Shown here: in pieces, positions 1-12,310 of the stretch | How positions within the stretch are numbered: the stretch's first letter is position 1 | Layout: the number at the start of each line of letters is the position of its first letter | Assembly: GCF_001522545.3 (NCBI RefSeq) | Contig: NC_031769.1 | Location: forward strand, 128,177,613 to 128,241,612 | DNA from: Parus major | Lineage: Eukaryota > Chordata > Aves > Passeriformes > Paridae | Direction: 5' to 3' | DNA length: 64,000 bases | Notes under the pieces: model-generated | Database searches by the model: none | Seen by the model: the letters and a program-made list of their open reading frames with translations, nothing else | What the model was told of the DNA's origin: nothing | Position numbers and translations under genes: made by a program

Positions 1-3000
1 CAGAGGTTCCTGAGCTCCCTTTAATGCTGGATTGTGAGTTCAACACACAGGTTTTCATGCAAACTGGGATACCTGAAGGACTGTAGTTAGTGGAGAAGGA
101 TTTTTGCTCAGACAGATTTGTATCTTTATTTTCACTTGATTTTTGCAGCTGACTTGAACACTAGCTTCTACAGTTTCTCTTCATACTGTCCAAATTATCC
201 ATGCTTACGTATTGTACTTTTGTAGCTACTGGTCTGCTTTCAGACATTGAAGGCTGAAAAAGACCAAGATGAGTACAGATTCATGGAATGATGTTTTCTG
301 TCTAGTTTCAGATTCCAGATTACATCTCCTCCCTGACTCTGCAAGGCTTTCACAGAAAGTGACTTCATGCTTCTGAGGACCAGGCAAATTTGAGGAGAAA
401 ACAGGTTGGGAAAATGAAAGAAGAAAAAAAACAAACCCACCCAAACATGCTAAACCCCTAAATGGTCCTCCCAAAAATCCAAAGCAAAGCACAAATTCAG
501 TAACACTGGAGCTGCTCTTTGTGACCCTTCACAGGTGGGAGTTGAGGAATTAAGGAAACTTTAGAAAACTGAGGTCATGTCTGCTCAGTTTAGACATTAA
601 AGATCCCGTGGTGCTCTGCATACTAGCAGAGGATTTACCCTCATGTTCTGACCAAAACATAACCTTTTCCCCAGAGCAAAGGAGCATCCATACTCTAATG
701 ATGAGAGTCTCTCTCCATCCTGGAAGTGTCTGCTTTTTGATGATGCAGCTTGTGCCTTTTTGTAAACACACACACAAGTGTATACAGCAAGACTTGGGTA
801 TTGAAGGGGGCTTTGCACACAAAAGCAAATTTCCCATGTTTACAGAGTGTGAAAGGCTTATGGCCATGCCTGGGGAAGGCATGTTCCCTTGGAAAGGGAA
901 GTATTTGGGGATCCTTTTTTAGATAATTTTCATTATTTATTATTAGTTTAGAGGGATGACCAGCAGTGCAAGCAACCACATGTAACAACTGTTGGACTTG
1001 ACTGGGCGAACATTCTTCTTTTACACATGAGGGCAGTCCTTTTGTCTTCATCAGAACTGTAATATTTACCAATATTAAATTCAATTTGGGAAAATAATTT
1101 AGCTGATAAAAATAAATTGCAAGTGTACAATTAAACTTGCAAGAGTATTCGCAGAACATAGCTTTGATTTATAATTAGTGTTTGCCAAGTTCTGTGCTAA
1201 TGGGTCAGAATTTATCTCTCCTATTTCCTAATTTAAAAAAAAAATCCCAATGCAATTTTTTTCATCTTTTAAAGCACTTTGACTCTAGGGATCAAAATAA
1301 CTCAGACTTCTGCACCAAGTTTTACCAGAGAATAATTTTTGTTGTAGTGTAACGTAGACTTTGAATAGTTGCTGTTTCAATACAAAAATAAAAACCATTC
1401 GCTTAATGTGTAATTAATAGTTTGGCATTTCCCTAAGGCTTTACCCAGGACCCTTTCTGTTTCTGTTTTGTATTACTGAACTCCCCTGCTAAATATTTCC
1501 AGATCATATAGATTTAGATAAGACATGTTCCAGAACTTATAACATTTTTTATTTTGACTTTTACAGTATTTATTAGTGTAATGAAAATAATACTTTGACA
1601 AGTCCCCAAATAAATGGTAATATTCACCCCTGGATAGTTGAGTGAAACATTCAGTGCCATGGGTTATTTAACTGCGCTTACATTACAGACATAAAAGATA
1701 TGATAAAAATTTTAGTGCAGATCTGTTAAAAGCTCATGACCCTCTCCTTTGACCAAGGTGTTGATCCTGTAGTTTGAGGAACACTGGAGGACATTGACAG
1801 ACATGAGAAATGCCACAGGGCTCTCTTGGGAATACAAGGAGACTACAGGATTGGGACTTAACCTTGTAAGTGCTTTGTGGCATTCTCTGGGACCACTTTT
1901 ACCTGCTTCTATGCATAACAAAAAGGCGTATGAAGAATAATTTGGTGAAAAATATGTGACTCAGAATGGAATAGCTGGGAAAATATCCAAAATTTTGTCA
2001 GATGTCAAAACCCCAATTATGATAATTGATAGGAACTTCTGCATTCCTAGAGATAAAGAATTTTACCCATACTCACCAATATGTATGAAGTTATTGAAGC
2101 CACTTTTATACTTAGTACGGTATGAATGAGAGCTACTTCAGACAAGCATAAAAAGCCCATTTCTGTGTAACAGATTGTGTGCTTAAGGCTTATAAAACCT
2201 TAAGGGTGACATTTGTCTTCTTTGTAGAACTTTTAACACACTTTTGAGCCTGTTCAAAAATTAAGGGGCCTTTTGAATCTAGGCTGGATCTTGGGATGTG
2301 TTTGCCTACAAAAAGAAGGGCTTTGTAGAGCTCTTTGGCCCAAATGAATGCATTTGCTCCTTTATGTGGCAGATTCCAACTTACTGTTCTCCAGCTGCAT
2401 CTTCATACCATAGTTCTTTTCCTGGTGGGTGTGAGTGAGGTGGCCTTTACCTCCACACCATTTTGTCACCCACACAGACTTACAAGTTAATTTTTAAAAA
2501 GAGAAACATCAGTTCAAGAGTTGATGGGTCTCTGTTACAGAGTATTAAAAATGATGTTTCAACATTTATGAAAACAAGTATTCCTTTTGCTAAATGAAAA
2601 GTTTCAACATAAAGAATGGCTTTTCCATTTTTTAATAAAATATTTCCAAACATGAGAAAAACTCCTAAGTTTATGCTCCTTACAAAGTTCTGATGTTCAA
2701 TACATTTATTGCTTGTCTAAAAATTGTCTAAATGGCACCAGGTTTGCTACATGAGCGAGGCTGAGAGCCACAAGGGTGTTTTCCTGACAAAACCACTTAC
2801 AATATCCTAAGTAACTTAAAATTATTTTTCTTCTCTTGGTCCTTCCAGAATAGACACTATTGAATGTCCATTCAAATTTTCATTTCCCTGGAGCAGGTCT
2901 ACTTTTTCATTGACACATCCACAGAGTTGGCTGTGATTTTTTAATGTGAAACTTCATAATTGGAAGAAATTCCTTCTTGCCAATCTTTTCCCAATATCTG

Positions 3001-4917
3001 CTTTCATGTGTCCATAAAGGGTATGTATCTGACTGCACAAACACATGGAGAAATTTGAGATTAATTTGATATTAGTTTGGTGCTCACCTTATTGTTTTTT
3101 CAACATAAGGAAGAGTGATCAGTTTTTTGTTTGGTATCACTGCACAGATATTGTCTGACACCATCTGGGAATGATCATAGCATCTATGACTGGAAATACC
3201 ATGTTTTTACTCTTTCCTGTATGAGTGTAAAATGTCATGTGCTCTGGTCCACACATTACCCCAATCCTTTGCAAATAGATTATTCTTATAACAGCTCTAC
3301 AGAGTTCTGTCTCTTTGCAAAAGCCGTGCACCTTGCAAATTAATTGGACCTGAATGTAATGAATCTGAAAAGAAATTAGCTAACTCTCAACTCTGCTGTT
3401 CACCAGTGTGTATGCAGAGCACACAAAATTTACAATTTCATTCTTTTTCGCCACAGTTACCATTATGTGATGGATCAGTGGTGACACATGAAATACATTT
3501 CTTGATGATTAAGGAGCTAAGTGTTAGTAGTTTTTATGTGTATGAAAAATTAGCAGTATTTTTAATTGTTGAATGTCTCCTTTGAAACTAAAAGATTAAA
3601 TCTCTGATTTAGCATGATAAAAGTAATAAATGTAAAATTAAAGAATGATTAGAAACCTAATGCATTGCCTGCCAGTAGAGTTAATACATTACCAAGTCTC
3701 CTCCCAAACAGTTTCAACATTCTTAGTGACATGTTGAAAACCACTATTGGCATCATTGTGCAAGTTATGCTTTCCTTGTTTATTCTGGTATCTGAGTTCC
3801 TCTAGGAATTATAAGGGGAATTTGGGACTCTCCTGTGGCTAAATGCTACAGGAAAATGACTGGCAAGGGGGTAGAAAAGTAAAATAAGGGCAGAGTAGAG
3901 CAGTACGACAGGGCTGGCGGGGGAAAAACATGGCAGATAGTGAATCTGTATTGAGAAAGTAAGGGAATTTCTTTCCAAGCAATCAAGCTACCACTCTTTG
4001 TTGTTTTCCAGAACTCTTATCCTAACTGCTGTTACCACTGCCTTGTTGAAATGGGTATCTCCCATGACTTCAGTGAGAACATGATAAACTGAGCACTAAG
4101 TACAGATGGAGATCCCACTTTTTGCATGTTGAAATGGTTCAATTCAATTTACACTGGTCATGTGCACAAAGTTGGAGGACACTATTTTTATCTTAAAAAA
4201 GGAGAAAAAAAATCTCAAAAAATCAGTGCAATTCTTTATCTCTGAGATAACTTTGATAGCTTTGAATTTTTAAGACCCTCATCTGAGTTTCTAGGTCCTG
4301 CATAGTTGTGTATCCCAGTTGGAAGTATTTGTGTCTGAACTAGGGCCTATGATATGCTGCAGGTTCTGCTTCCCTAAGGTTTTATGACTTCAGGGTAAGC
4401 AGCATGAGTGTATGGGCAACTTACTCCAGCTGTGCTGGTGACAAGCATGTTCTGCCTGCTTTGATTCATCTGTGTAGAAACCACCAGCATGCTGGTGGTG
4501 CAAGAAGGACTTGGTAATTGTTCATAGCTTTCCAGAGTTACACTGAAAGAAGGTCTTGATTGTTCATTTTGGTGAGGAGCAGGAAGATCACAGATGGCAA
4601 AAAAAAAATCTTATCTGTAAAACAAGTAAGTCATTCAGCTGAGCTCTGTGAAAAGGACAAATGGAAAGGTGGGATGGAACAAGTCCACACTTACTTAGAT
4701 CTGGTAACAGCACAGCTTGAGGTAACTGTTGTCAAAGGTTAGCAGAGGAAATGTGACCTAGGCTTCATCCAACTGCAGATTTCCTTGGGGTCTAGACTCC
4801 TGTTTTCAACATCCTTTTCACCAGTCTTGTCCTAAGCCCACTCCTTTGGAGAATAGCTGAGGATAGGGGAGCATTAGAGCCATATTAGAAGCCAGGAAAT
4901 CAGGACCCTTTTTGTTT
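1..4917. other. unique-looking AT-rich non-coding DNA
   Basis: I see no gene, RNA gene or recognisable transposon here. Open frames are short and lie on both strands; the longest is a 154-codon minus-strand frame at 695-1159 that resembles no family I know. The only structures I could pick out are two small adjacent inverted repeats around 843-898 and the 20-bp palindrome at 4480-4499, listed separately. Intergenic or intronic DNA is inferred. Confidence 0.6.
4480..4499. repeat. 20-bp perfect palindrome
   Basis: The 10-base arm ACCACCAGCA is followed immediately by its exact reverse complement, with no spacer. The centre is GCATGC. No function is assigned. It is short enough to be chance, but only about 0.06 such sites would be expected in a random 64-kb sequence. 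Confidence 0.85.
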
Positions 4918-5016
4918 AGAGTCATAGTACCGTTTAGGTTGGAAAAGACCTCTAAGATCATTGAGTCCAACCATTAATCCAGCCCTGCCATGTTCACCAT
5001 TAAACCATGTCCACAA
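4918..5016 (-). mobile_element. CR1 LINE 3'-end fragment
   Basis: The stretch begins with a CR1-type terminus ('gtcatag'), then 'gtttaggttggaaaagacct', 'aagatcattgagtccaacca' and 'ttcaccattaaaccatgtcc', which is the avian CR1 3' untranslated region read on its complementary strand. The element therefore runs right to left, with its 3' end at 4918. Only about 100 bp is recognisable, so it is a severely 5'-truncated copy, the usual outcome of CR1 target-primed insertion. Similarity fades near 5016 and the exact inner boundary is uncertain. It carries no coding capacity. Confidence 0.85.
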
Positions 5017-6244
5017 GAGTTTCTGTCTTTTGTGTTTATTCATGTTGCAGGTGTGTTCAAGCGAATGGCAACATTTTGTGGTACACACTACAGAGGAGTG
5101 GGAAGGGGTCTTTTCAAAGAGGAGGCCCATGCAATGTTCAAACAACAGCCAATTGGACATGCGCTGTAGGAATATTTCAGCAGCAAGATTAAAACAGTCC
5201 TGGAGGCAGCTATAATTTAGGAACATGTGTAGCTAGTGGTCAGCATGTTTACCTTTCTTACAGGCACTCCAGGATTTTTGGCACTGCTAGGATTTTTGAG
5301 TAGCCATCACTTGTGGAAATGGGTTTGAGGCACAACACGTCACAATAAAATCTGAAAACACTTGGACAACCAGATGTATGGTTTACCCTGACATCCTAAA
5401 AGTTGACTGAAATCTCTAAGTGAAAAAAAAGTGAAGTCTGAGCATGGGAAAAAAACAGCCATGTGTGAGAGAATCATGTGAAAAGCTTGAGGGGAGAAAA
5501 CAGAACCTTTACTGAATGCTTAAATACTGCTTCCCAAGCAAAATTACAATGGCTTCTATGCTGGTCACAATTATGCTGTTATAAATCTACTCATTTCTTC
5601 TGCGCTACCTTGGATTTACAACATTTTAACCAGCCTCTTTATGTTGTCACACAGCAAGTGGTCTATCTTCTGGAAATAAAGCATGAAGATTCAACGTGTC
5701 CAATTCCTGCTTATTTTAGTGATTATTCTGTATTTAGTCAGGGTTAGGAACAAAAATTTAGTTCTAACTGCTAATCTGATCATGATTTGCAACATTCTGT
5801 TTTGATTTTGAAGTAGTGATTTGACAGAGAAATCCACTGGATTCAATGTGAGGGTGATGTGTAGTCACAAAGCTGTAGGACTGTAAGGGGTCACAAAATG
5901 TCCCACCACCTATATCACAGCAGGATTCCATGACATGTCTGGTTTGTTCTTAACAATCTGCACTGTCTTTCCCAATAGAATGGAGCTTTGGTGCACTGCT
6001 CACTCTGACTGCTTAGACTGAAACTCTTTCCCTCCTTTCCTGCATTGCTCTGAAATCTTTACTCCAAATTAATTTTTTATCCTTTTCTCCATAGCCACAG
6101 AGAGCAGTTCATCATATCTGTCTCAGACAGGATTTTTCATACTGGAAAACTGTTATGTGCCCCTTCAGTTTCCTCTTTTCTAGGCAAAACAGACCCAGTT
6201 CCTTCAGCTTTTTCCTCATAGGTTGTTTTTTAAACCTCTTAACA

Positions 6245-6314
6245 TTTTTATTAGTTTGTTTTTTTTGTTTTTTTTGGGTTTTTTTTGGTTGGTTTTTTTT
6301 GTGTTTTTTCCCCC
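6245..6314. repeat. T-rich low-complexity tract
   Basis: Runs of 4-8 T are interrupted by single or double G. No defined period was found, so this is low complexity rather than a clean microsatellite. It explains the Phe/Leu-rich hypothetical frame that crosses it. Confidence 0.85.
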
Positions 6315-6432
6315 TGTGTAAAAGAGAAGACAGTTATTCCTGAAAAAATTATTTAATCAGAATTTGCCCATAGTGGATCCCTGCTGTGAGACCATTTCTT
6401 CCTTGCTAGATAGTGTGTTACCCATTTTGAGT

Positions 6433-6465
6433 TAATGTTAGCCTGAAGGTCTCAGGCTAACATTA
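6433..6465. repeat. perfect 14-bp inverted repeat (hairpin)
   Basis: The arm TAATGTTAGCCTGA (6433-6446) is followed by a 5-base spacer and its exact reverse complement (6452-6465). Pairing does not extend outward (T opposite T). It could form a DNA cruciform or an RNA stem-loop on either strand, but the stem is too short for a typical microRNA precursor. Confidence 0.85.
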
Positions 6466-7317
6466 TTTTATCTATTGTCAATCTCTGTGGTCACTGTGTG
6501 GTGTGGAAAGTAGAATGGTAGAATTAGTGAGTAATTACTGAGTAGGGATAATGTGTGCTAATGTGTGACAAGTTGTACAGATTTATCATACAGATAATTG
6601 ATTGAGAAGTCACACATTTAATGTTTTCGAAGAAGCCCATCTTTAGAAATCCCTCCTTAAAGAGGGAAGTTAGTAGGCACCCTTCTTGGAAGATTCTGGA
6701 AGGTGAGTGCAGTGGAGTCATGGAGCATCAGTGCTGATGATTTGAACTAAGAATTGATGTTTGCATTGCTAGTGGGAAATTTTTCTCTGCAGTGGAGAAA
6801 AAATGTATTTTCTGCCTCTAACCTTTTCCCTCTCACCCCTCATGACAATGATAATTCTGGAGGAAGAACTGGTCAGGCTTGTCTCAAGACTCTAGACTTG
6901 GCTCTTTTCTACCTTAAGCATATAGGAATTTTATGTTCTACTGACTTTTGTACCTGAAGCTTGAACTATTCCTTCTTCTGTTACTCATTTTAATAAAGTG
7001 CACCAGAAAATGCAAGGATGATATGAAAAGTCACTCAGAGTCTAGGATTAGCCCTGGGATCCCTTAGTCCCATGACTAATCAAAATAATGTGTGAGGTTA
7101 TATTAGAATTTTCACATTTCCTTTCGAAGGTGGGAGGGTGGAAGACTGAAAAATGTCATTAAATATCTCCAAATCCATTTTCATGTTTATTAAGTATCAT
7201 CATCACTTACTGTCCTTACTTTGATACATAGAATTTGCCATAATTTCTGAATCTGGCACTGCTGAGGAACTGCAGCCTGTTGATTCTGGCCTGCAGTATG
7301 TCTGTGACAAACACACA

Positions 7318-7346
7318 GCAATTACTCTAATGAGTAATAAATTGCC
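7318..7346. repeat. interrupted palindrome with TAAT-type core
   Basis: The arm ATTACTC is separated by TAAT from its exact complement GAGTAAT. Pairing continues outward (gcaatt against aattgc) if a short bulge in the right arm is allowed. The repeated TAAT/ATTA cores resemble homeodomain sites, but binding is only inference. Confidence 0.6.
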
Positions 7347-10300
7347 ACAGTATTAAATGCTGGTGGGAATGCAATTCCTAATGGATTCATTCTGCAAATT
7401 TAGAGCTGCCCCTAAATTAGCTCAACTAATTTCTGCAGAAGTTAAGCTCTGCTTACACTTGTCATGACAAAGAACTTCACCTCTGCTAGAGGACAGAGTT
7501 AAGCCTACTTCCAGCTGAGATGGCTTATGAAATGTTTTCACAAATGTGTGTGGATAGCACCAGACTGTTTCAGAGTCACATTTACAAACTTCACTCTCCT
7601 TCAGGAGCTGTAGACCCTGTTCAGAGAAGGCTGAAAGAGCCACTTGTGTCACAGTTTGCACTGTCAGAGCACAAAGCATGCACTAACCACCAGGGTGCAG
7701 CTACAAACCAGTTAAAGCTTGTTGTGTGCTGTGTTAGTTGGGAATAAGTAAAGCAGAAGCACTGCCCTCCTGTGAGCCCCAGTGGGAGGATTTGCCAGGA
7801 GGAGAAGGCTGTGGGACTGTCCAGGAGGAGCTGTGAAGGAACCAGTAAAGAGGTACAGACATTTTTACAAAAGGTAGTCTGGTAATGGATGTCCTTGGCT
7901 TTGATGGGATGATGTATCTCATTGCCTTCCATATTCTAATACAGGAGCGAATTTACCCAAGGTTCTGGAGATATTACAGAAAGCCACCAAAGACTTTATG
8001 AATCCTTCTTCAATCCAGTACCTTCTAGACACATGTGCAAATTGTCTGCCTGGGTCTCCATATTGATCCTGAATTGCTTATACCTTTTGCAGCCTGGAAG
8101 AAGGTTGCAAGATTCCTGTATTTTTGTTCCTTCAGAGTAATTTTTATCTTCTGTTTTCTGTGTTTGAATGATAAATGCAGTCATCTTCATGTAATATTAT
8201 TTGCAACAGGGATTCCTAAAGACTGCAAAGATGCTCCTCACCTTCTGCCATTATGTGATTGTGTTTGCCAGTTTCCTGGATATTCAGAGTGTTTACTTTC
8301 CCATTTTATATTTTTGCAGAGCGGAGATATATATCATCAGATTGTAGTCAAACACTAAAAGTCTAATTAAATAACCCCAGCCACGTTTACATACAAGAGT
8401 GGCCAATTCAGGAGCTGCTAGTAGTTCTGCCACAAGCTGAAAGACCATGCCATTAATTTCATTACATTAAAGTGCAGCTTGCTAAAAATTACTCTTTTTC
8501 CATCACTGGTAGAATTAGAACTTTCCCGGTGCCTAGTTTGGCAACAGAAAGGATGGCTTTCTGAATGGATGTGTAAAATAAAATAAACTGTTGCTGATGA
8601 TCAGAAGGCAGTTCAGCTTTCTGCCTTGAAGAACAGCTTCCAGAATCAAGAAAAATGTGAAGTGTGTGTTTTGTGTATTTACTGTTCACCAGTGCAGGAT
8701 GCTATGGTCGATCAGTTGTTAGCAGAGACCTTCAACTAAACACATAACTCTTTCAACCTTTCTACTTTTCTGTGCAAATGAAAAAGTCACTGTAAATCTT
8801 GCTGACAATTACTTCTGTATCTATTGGCAGGCAGTCAGCTTTGTCCTGAACAACATGGGAACAATATGTGCTGCACAGCCAATGCCCATTAATTGTCTCT
8901 TTAGTTTCTCCTTCAACTTGTAGAACACATTTCTCCCAGGTGATCTGCTTCTTTAAACATTAGTACAAGCTTGTCTGGCACAAAATGCCAATAATTTATG
9001 AGTCAGATTCTGCTTTTCAGTAATATTTACAGCGTGCTCTGTTGTAGAGCACATTAGATACTGTAAGTACAGATTAAAATGTTGGAAAAGTGATTTTTTT
9101 TGTTACCTTCAAGAAGGAATTAAAATGGCTCTAATTTTTGTATGAACTGTTTCATCAGCTGACATAGACTCAAAGCCCTTTTTTTTTAACTCAGTCTATA
9201 TACGTGTGTTCATTAGTGAATGGCACAAGGATACAGTAAAAGCAGCTTCCAGATACTTTCCTCTTTGTGCACAGGATTGCTCTCTGGATTGCCTTGTCAT
9301 CTTGACTCCTTGATGTACTGCTGTACTGATTAATCACTGTTGTTTTTGTTTCTGTAGCTTCTCCAAGACTTCTCCCTTTCTGAGAAGGGTGCTGTGACAG
9401 TAGGCAATAATAACTGCTTGGCTGCAATGGATACTTTTCTAGTGGGAACAGTTGACCTTTGACTTTCTACTTCTGAACTAGTCTGTCAGTGCTGAATGCT
9501 TTATAACACTTATTTAATGAGCAATCTCTTCTCACCTCTCCCAAAGACTTAATAGCAGAAGCTGTAGTGAGATCTCCTATCATCATCTTTTTTTTTTTGT
9601 TCCAGAGGCATTACTGAACATGCAGCAGTGTTTTATGTAATGTTGTTACAGCTAAATCCAAGTAACACACAAAAGTAAATGAGGAGGAACAAATAGTGCC
9701 TTGAGTTCCACCTCTTTAAGACTTTTCATTCTATTTTACTGTTCAGTTTAGTCACTGTAAACCCACTGAGGATTGAAATATGTTAGACTATCCTACTTAA
9801 ATGGTAAATGAAGATTCAAGCTATAGTTTAGGCATACTAACTGGTGGTGTTGAATTAAGTGTCCTTTATAATTTTAAGGCTCACCTGCTATCTCAAGCTC
9901 CTGGATCTGTAGTTTGGAATCAGACAGTTTTCTGTCAATTTTCTGCTCGTAATGTCTGGATAATGCTACACCAGTTACTGTATTTGGCCTATAGCTACTT
10001 CAGTTGACTGAAAGTCTTCTTACCTTCAAACTTGAATCCAGGTCAAGTCTGTTTGAAGACCTGAGAACACTGGGAAGGATGGATGGTTTGCTGTTGTGAT
10101 GTGTCACCTATTCAGCTGTAACAGCAGACCCCTGGTACTTTTTGTGGGATCAGTTCGTACCTAAGCTCTCAAGGGGAGTGAATCAGGTTCTTGCTGGTAA
10201 CCTAGCATTAGGCTTTTCCCTCTGTGTGTGTGTGAGATAGATTTATCTCCCACTAGCCTGTGCACCTTTTTCACTAGACCTGAGAGATGGAGTAATAGGA

Positions 10301-12140
10301 AATCTAGCAGTACAATGTGTCAGAGACCCTGCTGACCCACACTATACTGCTCTACCCAGCTTCAGCTGCCTTGCCAGAGGCAGGGCAGGCAGTTTCTGCC
10401 CTCTGTCCCCTCAAACAGTGCTGGATGAACCAGGAGGGATAAAGGAGCTGTGAAGACCTCAGAAATGTTAGCTAGTGTGCTGCAGATGTGTCTGTAGCAG
10501 CCAACCTGCCTAAATGTGTTGTGTGGGAGGGGTGCTTGGGCTTTGGGCTGGCTCTGCAGGGAAGTTCTGCCGGGGCTCTGGGCCTGGGGCATGCCAGGGC
10601 AGTGCTTGTGCTTATGCCAGTGGCAGCCAGTGGCAGCCAGTTCTTCACCTGGACCAGTAAATAAGAGAGAATAGGCACAACATTTTTTCTCTGGGGAACT
10701 GCATTTGTGCTAGTGGAATATTTAGCTCAGAATGTGATAGTGCTTCTCAGTCTTGAATATGAGGCTGGACAGAGAAGATACAACTGGATTACAAGGACAC
10801 TCACAGACCTGGAAGGATTCTCCTTTCACACTGTCTGGTTTAGTTGAACTGATATAATTTTGTTGCAATGCCCAGGCTTGGAGTGCTGTTCTGGAGAGCA
10901 GCAATGACAGTGGGGCTCCTCTGCCCATCTCTGAGGATGTCTGGAGTCCTCTGCAGAGGTTTCTGGGCATGTTCATTAATACAGTCTGTCTGAACTAAAG
11001 TTCCTAATGAGAAAAGAAAAATGCTTATCCTGTCTATGGACAAATGACAGGATTCCCAAATGCTTTTATTTTTTATTTTTATTCAGCAACACTCAAGACA
11101 CCAGTGTCTAGTCCCAAAGAAAAACCTTTCCTGCAATATCTCAAAAACTCACTTATAAGAAGTCCCACCTTTTCAGGTCTGGGTTTTCCAGCCCTCCTCT
11201 TTGTCCTGCCTGGGCCAAAGGTGGTGTTGGACAACCTGCATTGTTTCTCCTGGGGGATGGTGGGAGCATGCTGTCTCTCTGCTCGGTATCCCATGAGGAG
11301 GGAAGGGGAGACTTGTCCATGGTCACAATCAAAAATTTCAGAATGAAACCGTCCTGCTCAAATTGGCACATAGAAATATGTGGCTTTTCCAGAGGTGCCT
11401 AATTTTTACAGCTCCATGTACTCTCTTGGGGAATTCCTTGTGCTGAAAATCTTTGAGTGTCAAAAATGAAGCATAAGTGATCTGAGTGAATCTCTGAATG
11501 GCTGCTTACTTCTGATAGCCACATGCCTGTAATTGAGTTTATTCCTGGTGGTGGTGATGGGGATAAACCCCATTCCCATCTCCAGAACAAGGAAATGCAT
11601 TGTAAAAACAAATTTTCAGTGCTGATATTGGCTTAGAGGAAGACCAGAGCCAGTAAAAACAGTTATTGCAGCCTTCAGATGAAATCTCTGATATGCAGTA
11701 GCTTTCCCAGATGTACAGGCACAAGGAGGATGGCTGGGTTCACATATTTTCTCACACATATCTGCTAATGTAGAAGTCCCATGTCCCACTGTAAATGTAA
11801 ATACCCAGTAATGTTATATAAAGTTATGGCTTTCTCTAGAGAACTTTTTGCTTCATAAATTTTTGGCAGCTCAGGATGGATGTAATCCTGCTCCTATGTG
11901 TTAAGTGGAAACAGGGCCTATTGCTGTCAGATAGCTACAATAGAGCCTTGAGCAATAAGGGATATCTTATAAATGGACACAGAAATACACTTGCCATGAA
12001 TTTTGAGACTTAGAATTTAAAATGTGCGTGAATATCACCTTTGAATAAGGTACTGCCTCCTGCCTGTATTTTATAACACAAGACATGATTATTGCTTCAC
12101 CAGAATACATGAGAGAAGTTTCTGCAGAGGTGGCATGTGA

Positions 12141-12310
12141 GGTTTGGATATCACAGAATTGTTTGGCCTAAGGTAGCTCATTTAAGTGACACTTGCATGA
12201 CACCTTTTTCCAGTGATCTGAGACATAACAAAGGTGTAGTCTCTCTTACTGTCTCTGTACCTAGCTGGGGTTTGCCACAGAGGATATTTATTTGCCACTG
12301 CACATAAAAG
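12141..12310. repeat. diverged interspersed repeat, copy 1 (blocks A then B)
   Basis: Block A (12141-12248, from 'ggtttggatatcacag' through 'cctaaggtagctcatttaag' to 'tctctctta') closely matches the reverse complement of 26068-26175. Block B (12237-12310, containing 'ttgccacagaggatatttat') matches 25975-26062 in the same orientation. The two copies therefore differ in the relative orientation of A and B. I do not recognise the family. There is no coding capacity. It could be a foldback or MITE-like element with one arm lost, or a repeat with an inverted segment. Confidence 0.6.

Larger units (their letters stand above)
5017..12140. other. unique-looking non-coding DNA with small structures
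   Basis: No gene or known element is visible. A 10-base direct repeat (aggatttttg) occurs twice at about 5270-5300, and a two-copy 10-bp tandem (tggcagccag) lies at 10621-10640. The hairpin at 6433, the T-rich tract at 6245 and the palindrome at 7318 are listed separately. Open frames up to about 108 codons occur on both strands and look random. Confidence 0.55.

Noticed and set aside
695..1159. 154-codon minus-strand open frame
   Set aside because: It overlaps frames on both strands, shows no domain, signal or family resemblance, and has the composition of the surrounding AT-rich DNA.
5030..5218. Exon-like open segment after 'tttattcatgttgcag'
   Set aside because: Three frames are open across the same bases, no donor follows, and it directly abuts a CR1 tail.
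12150..12175. CR1-like terminus ('tcacagaattgtttggcc')
   Set aside because: The following sequence does not continue as CR1 ('ggttggaa..gacc' is absent) and instead matches the unnamed repeat at 26 kb.
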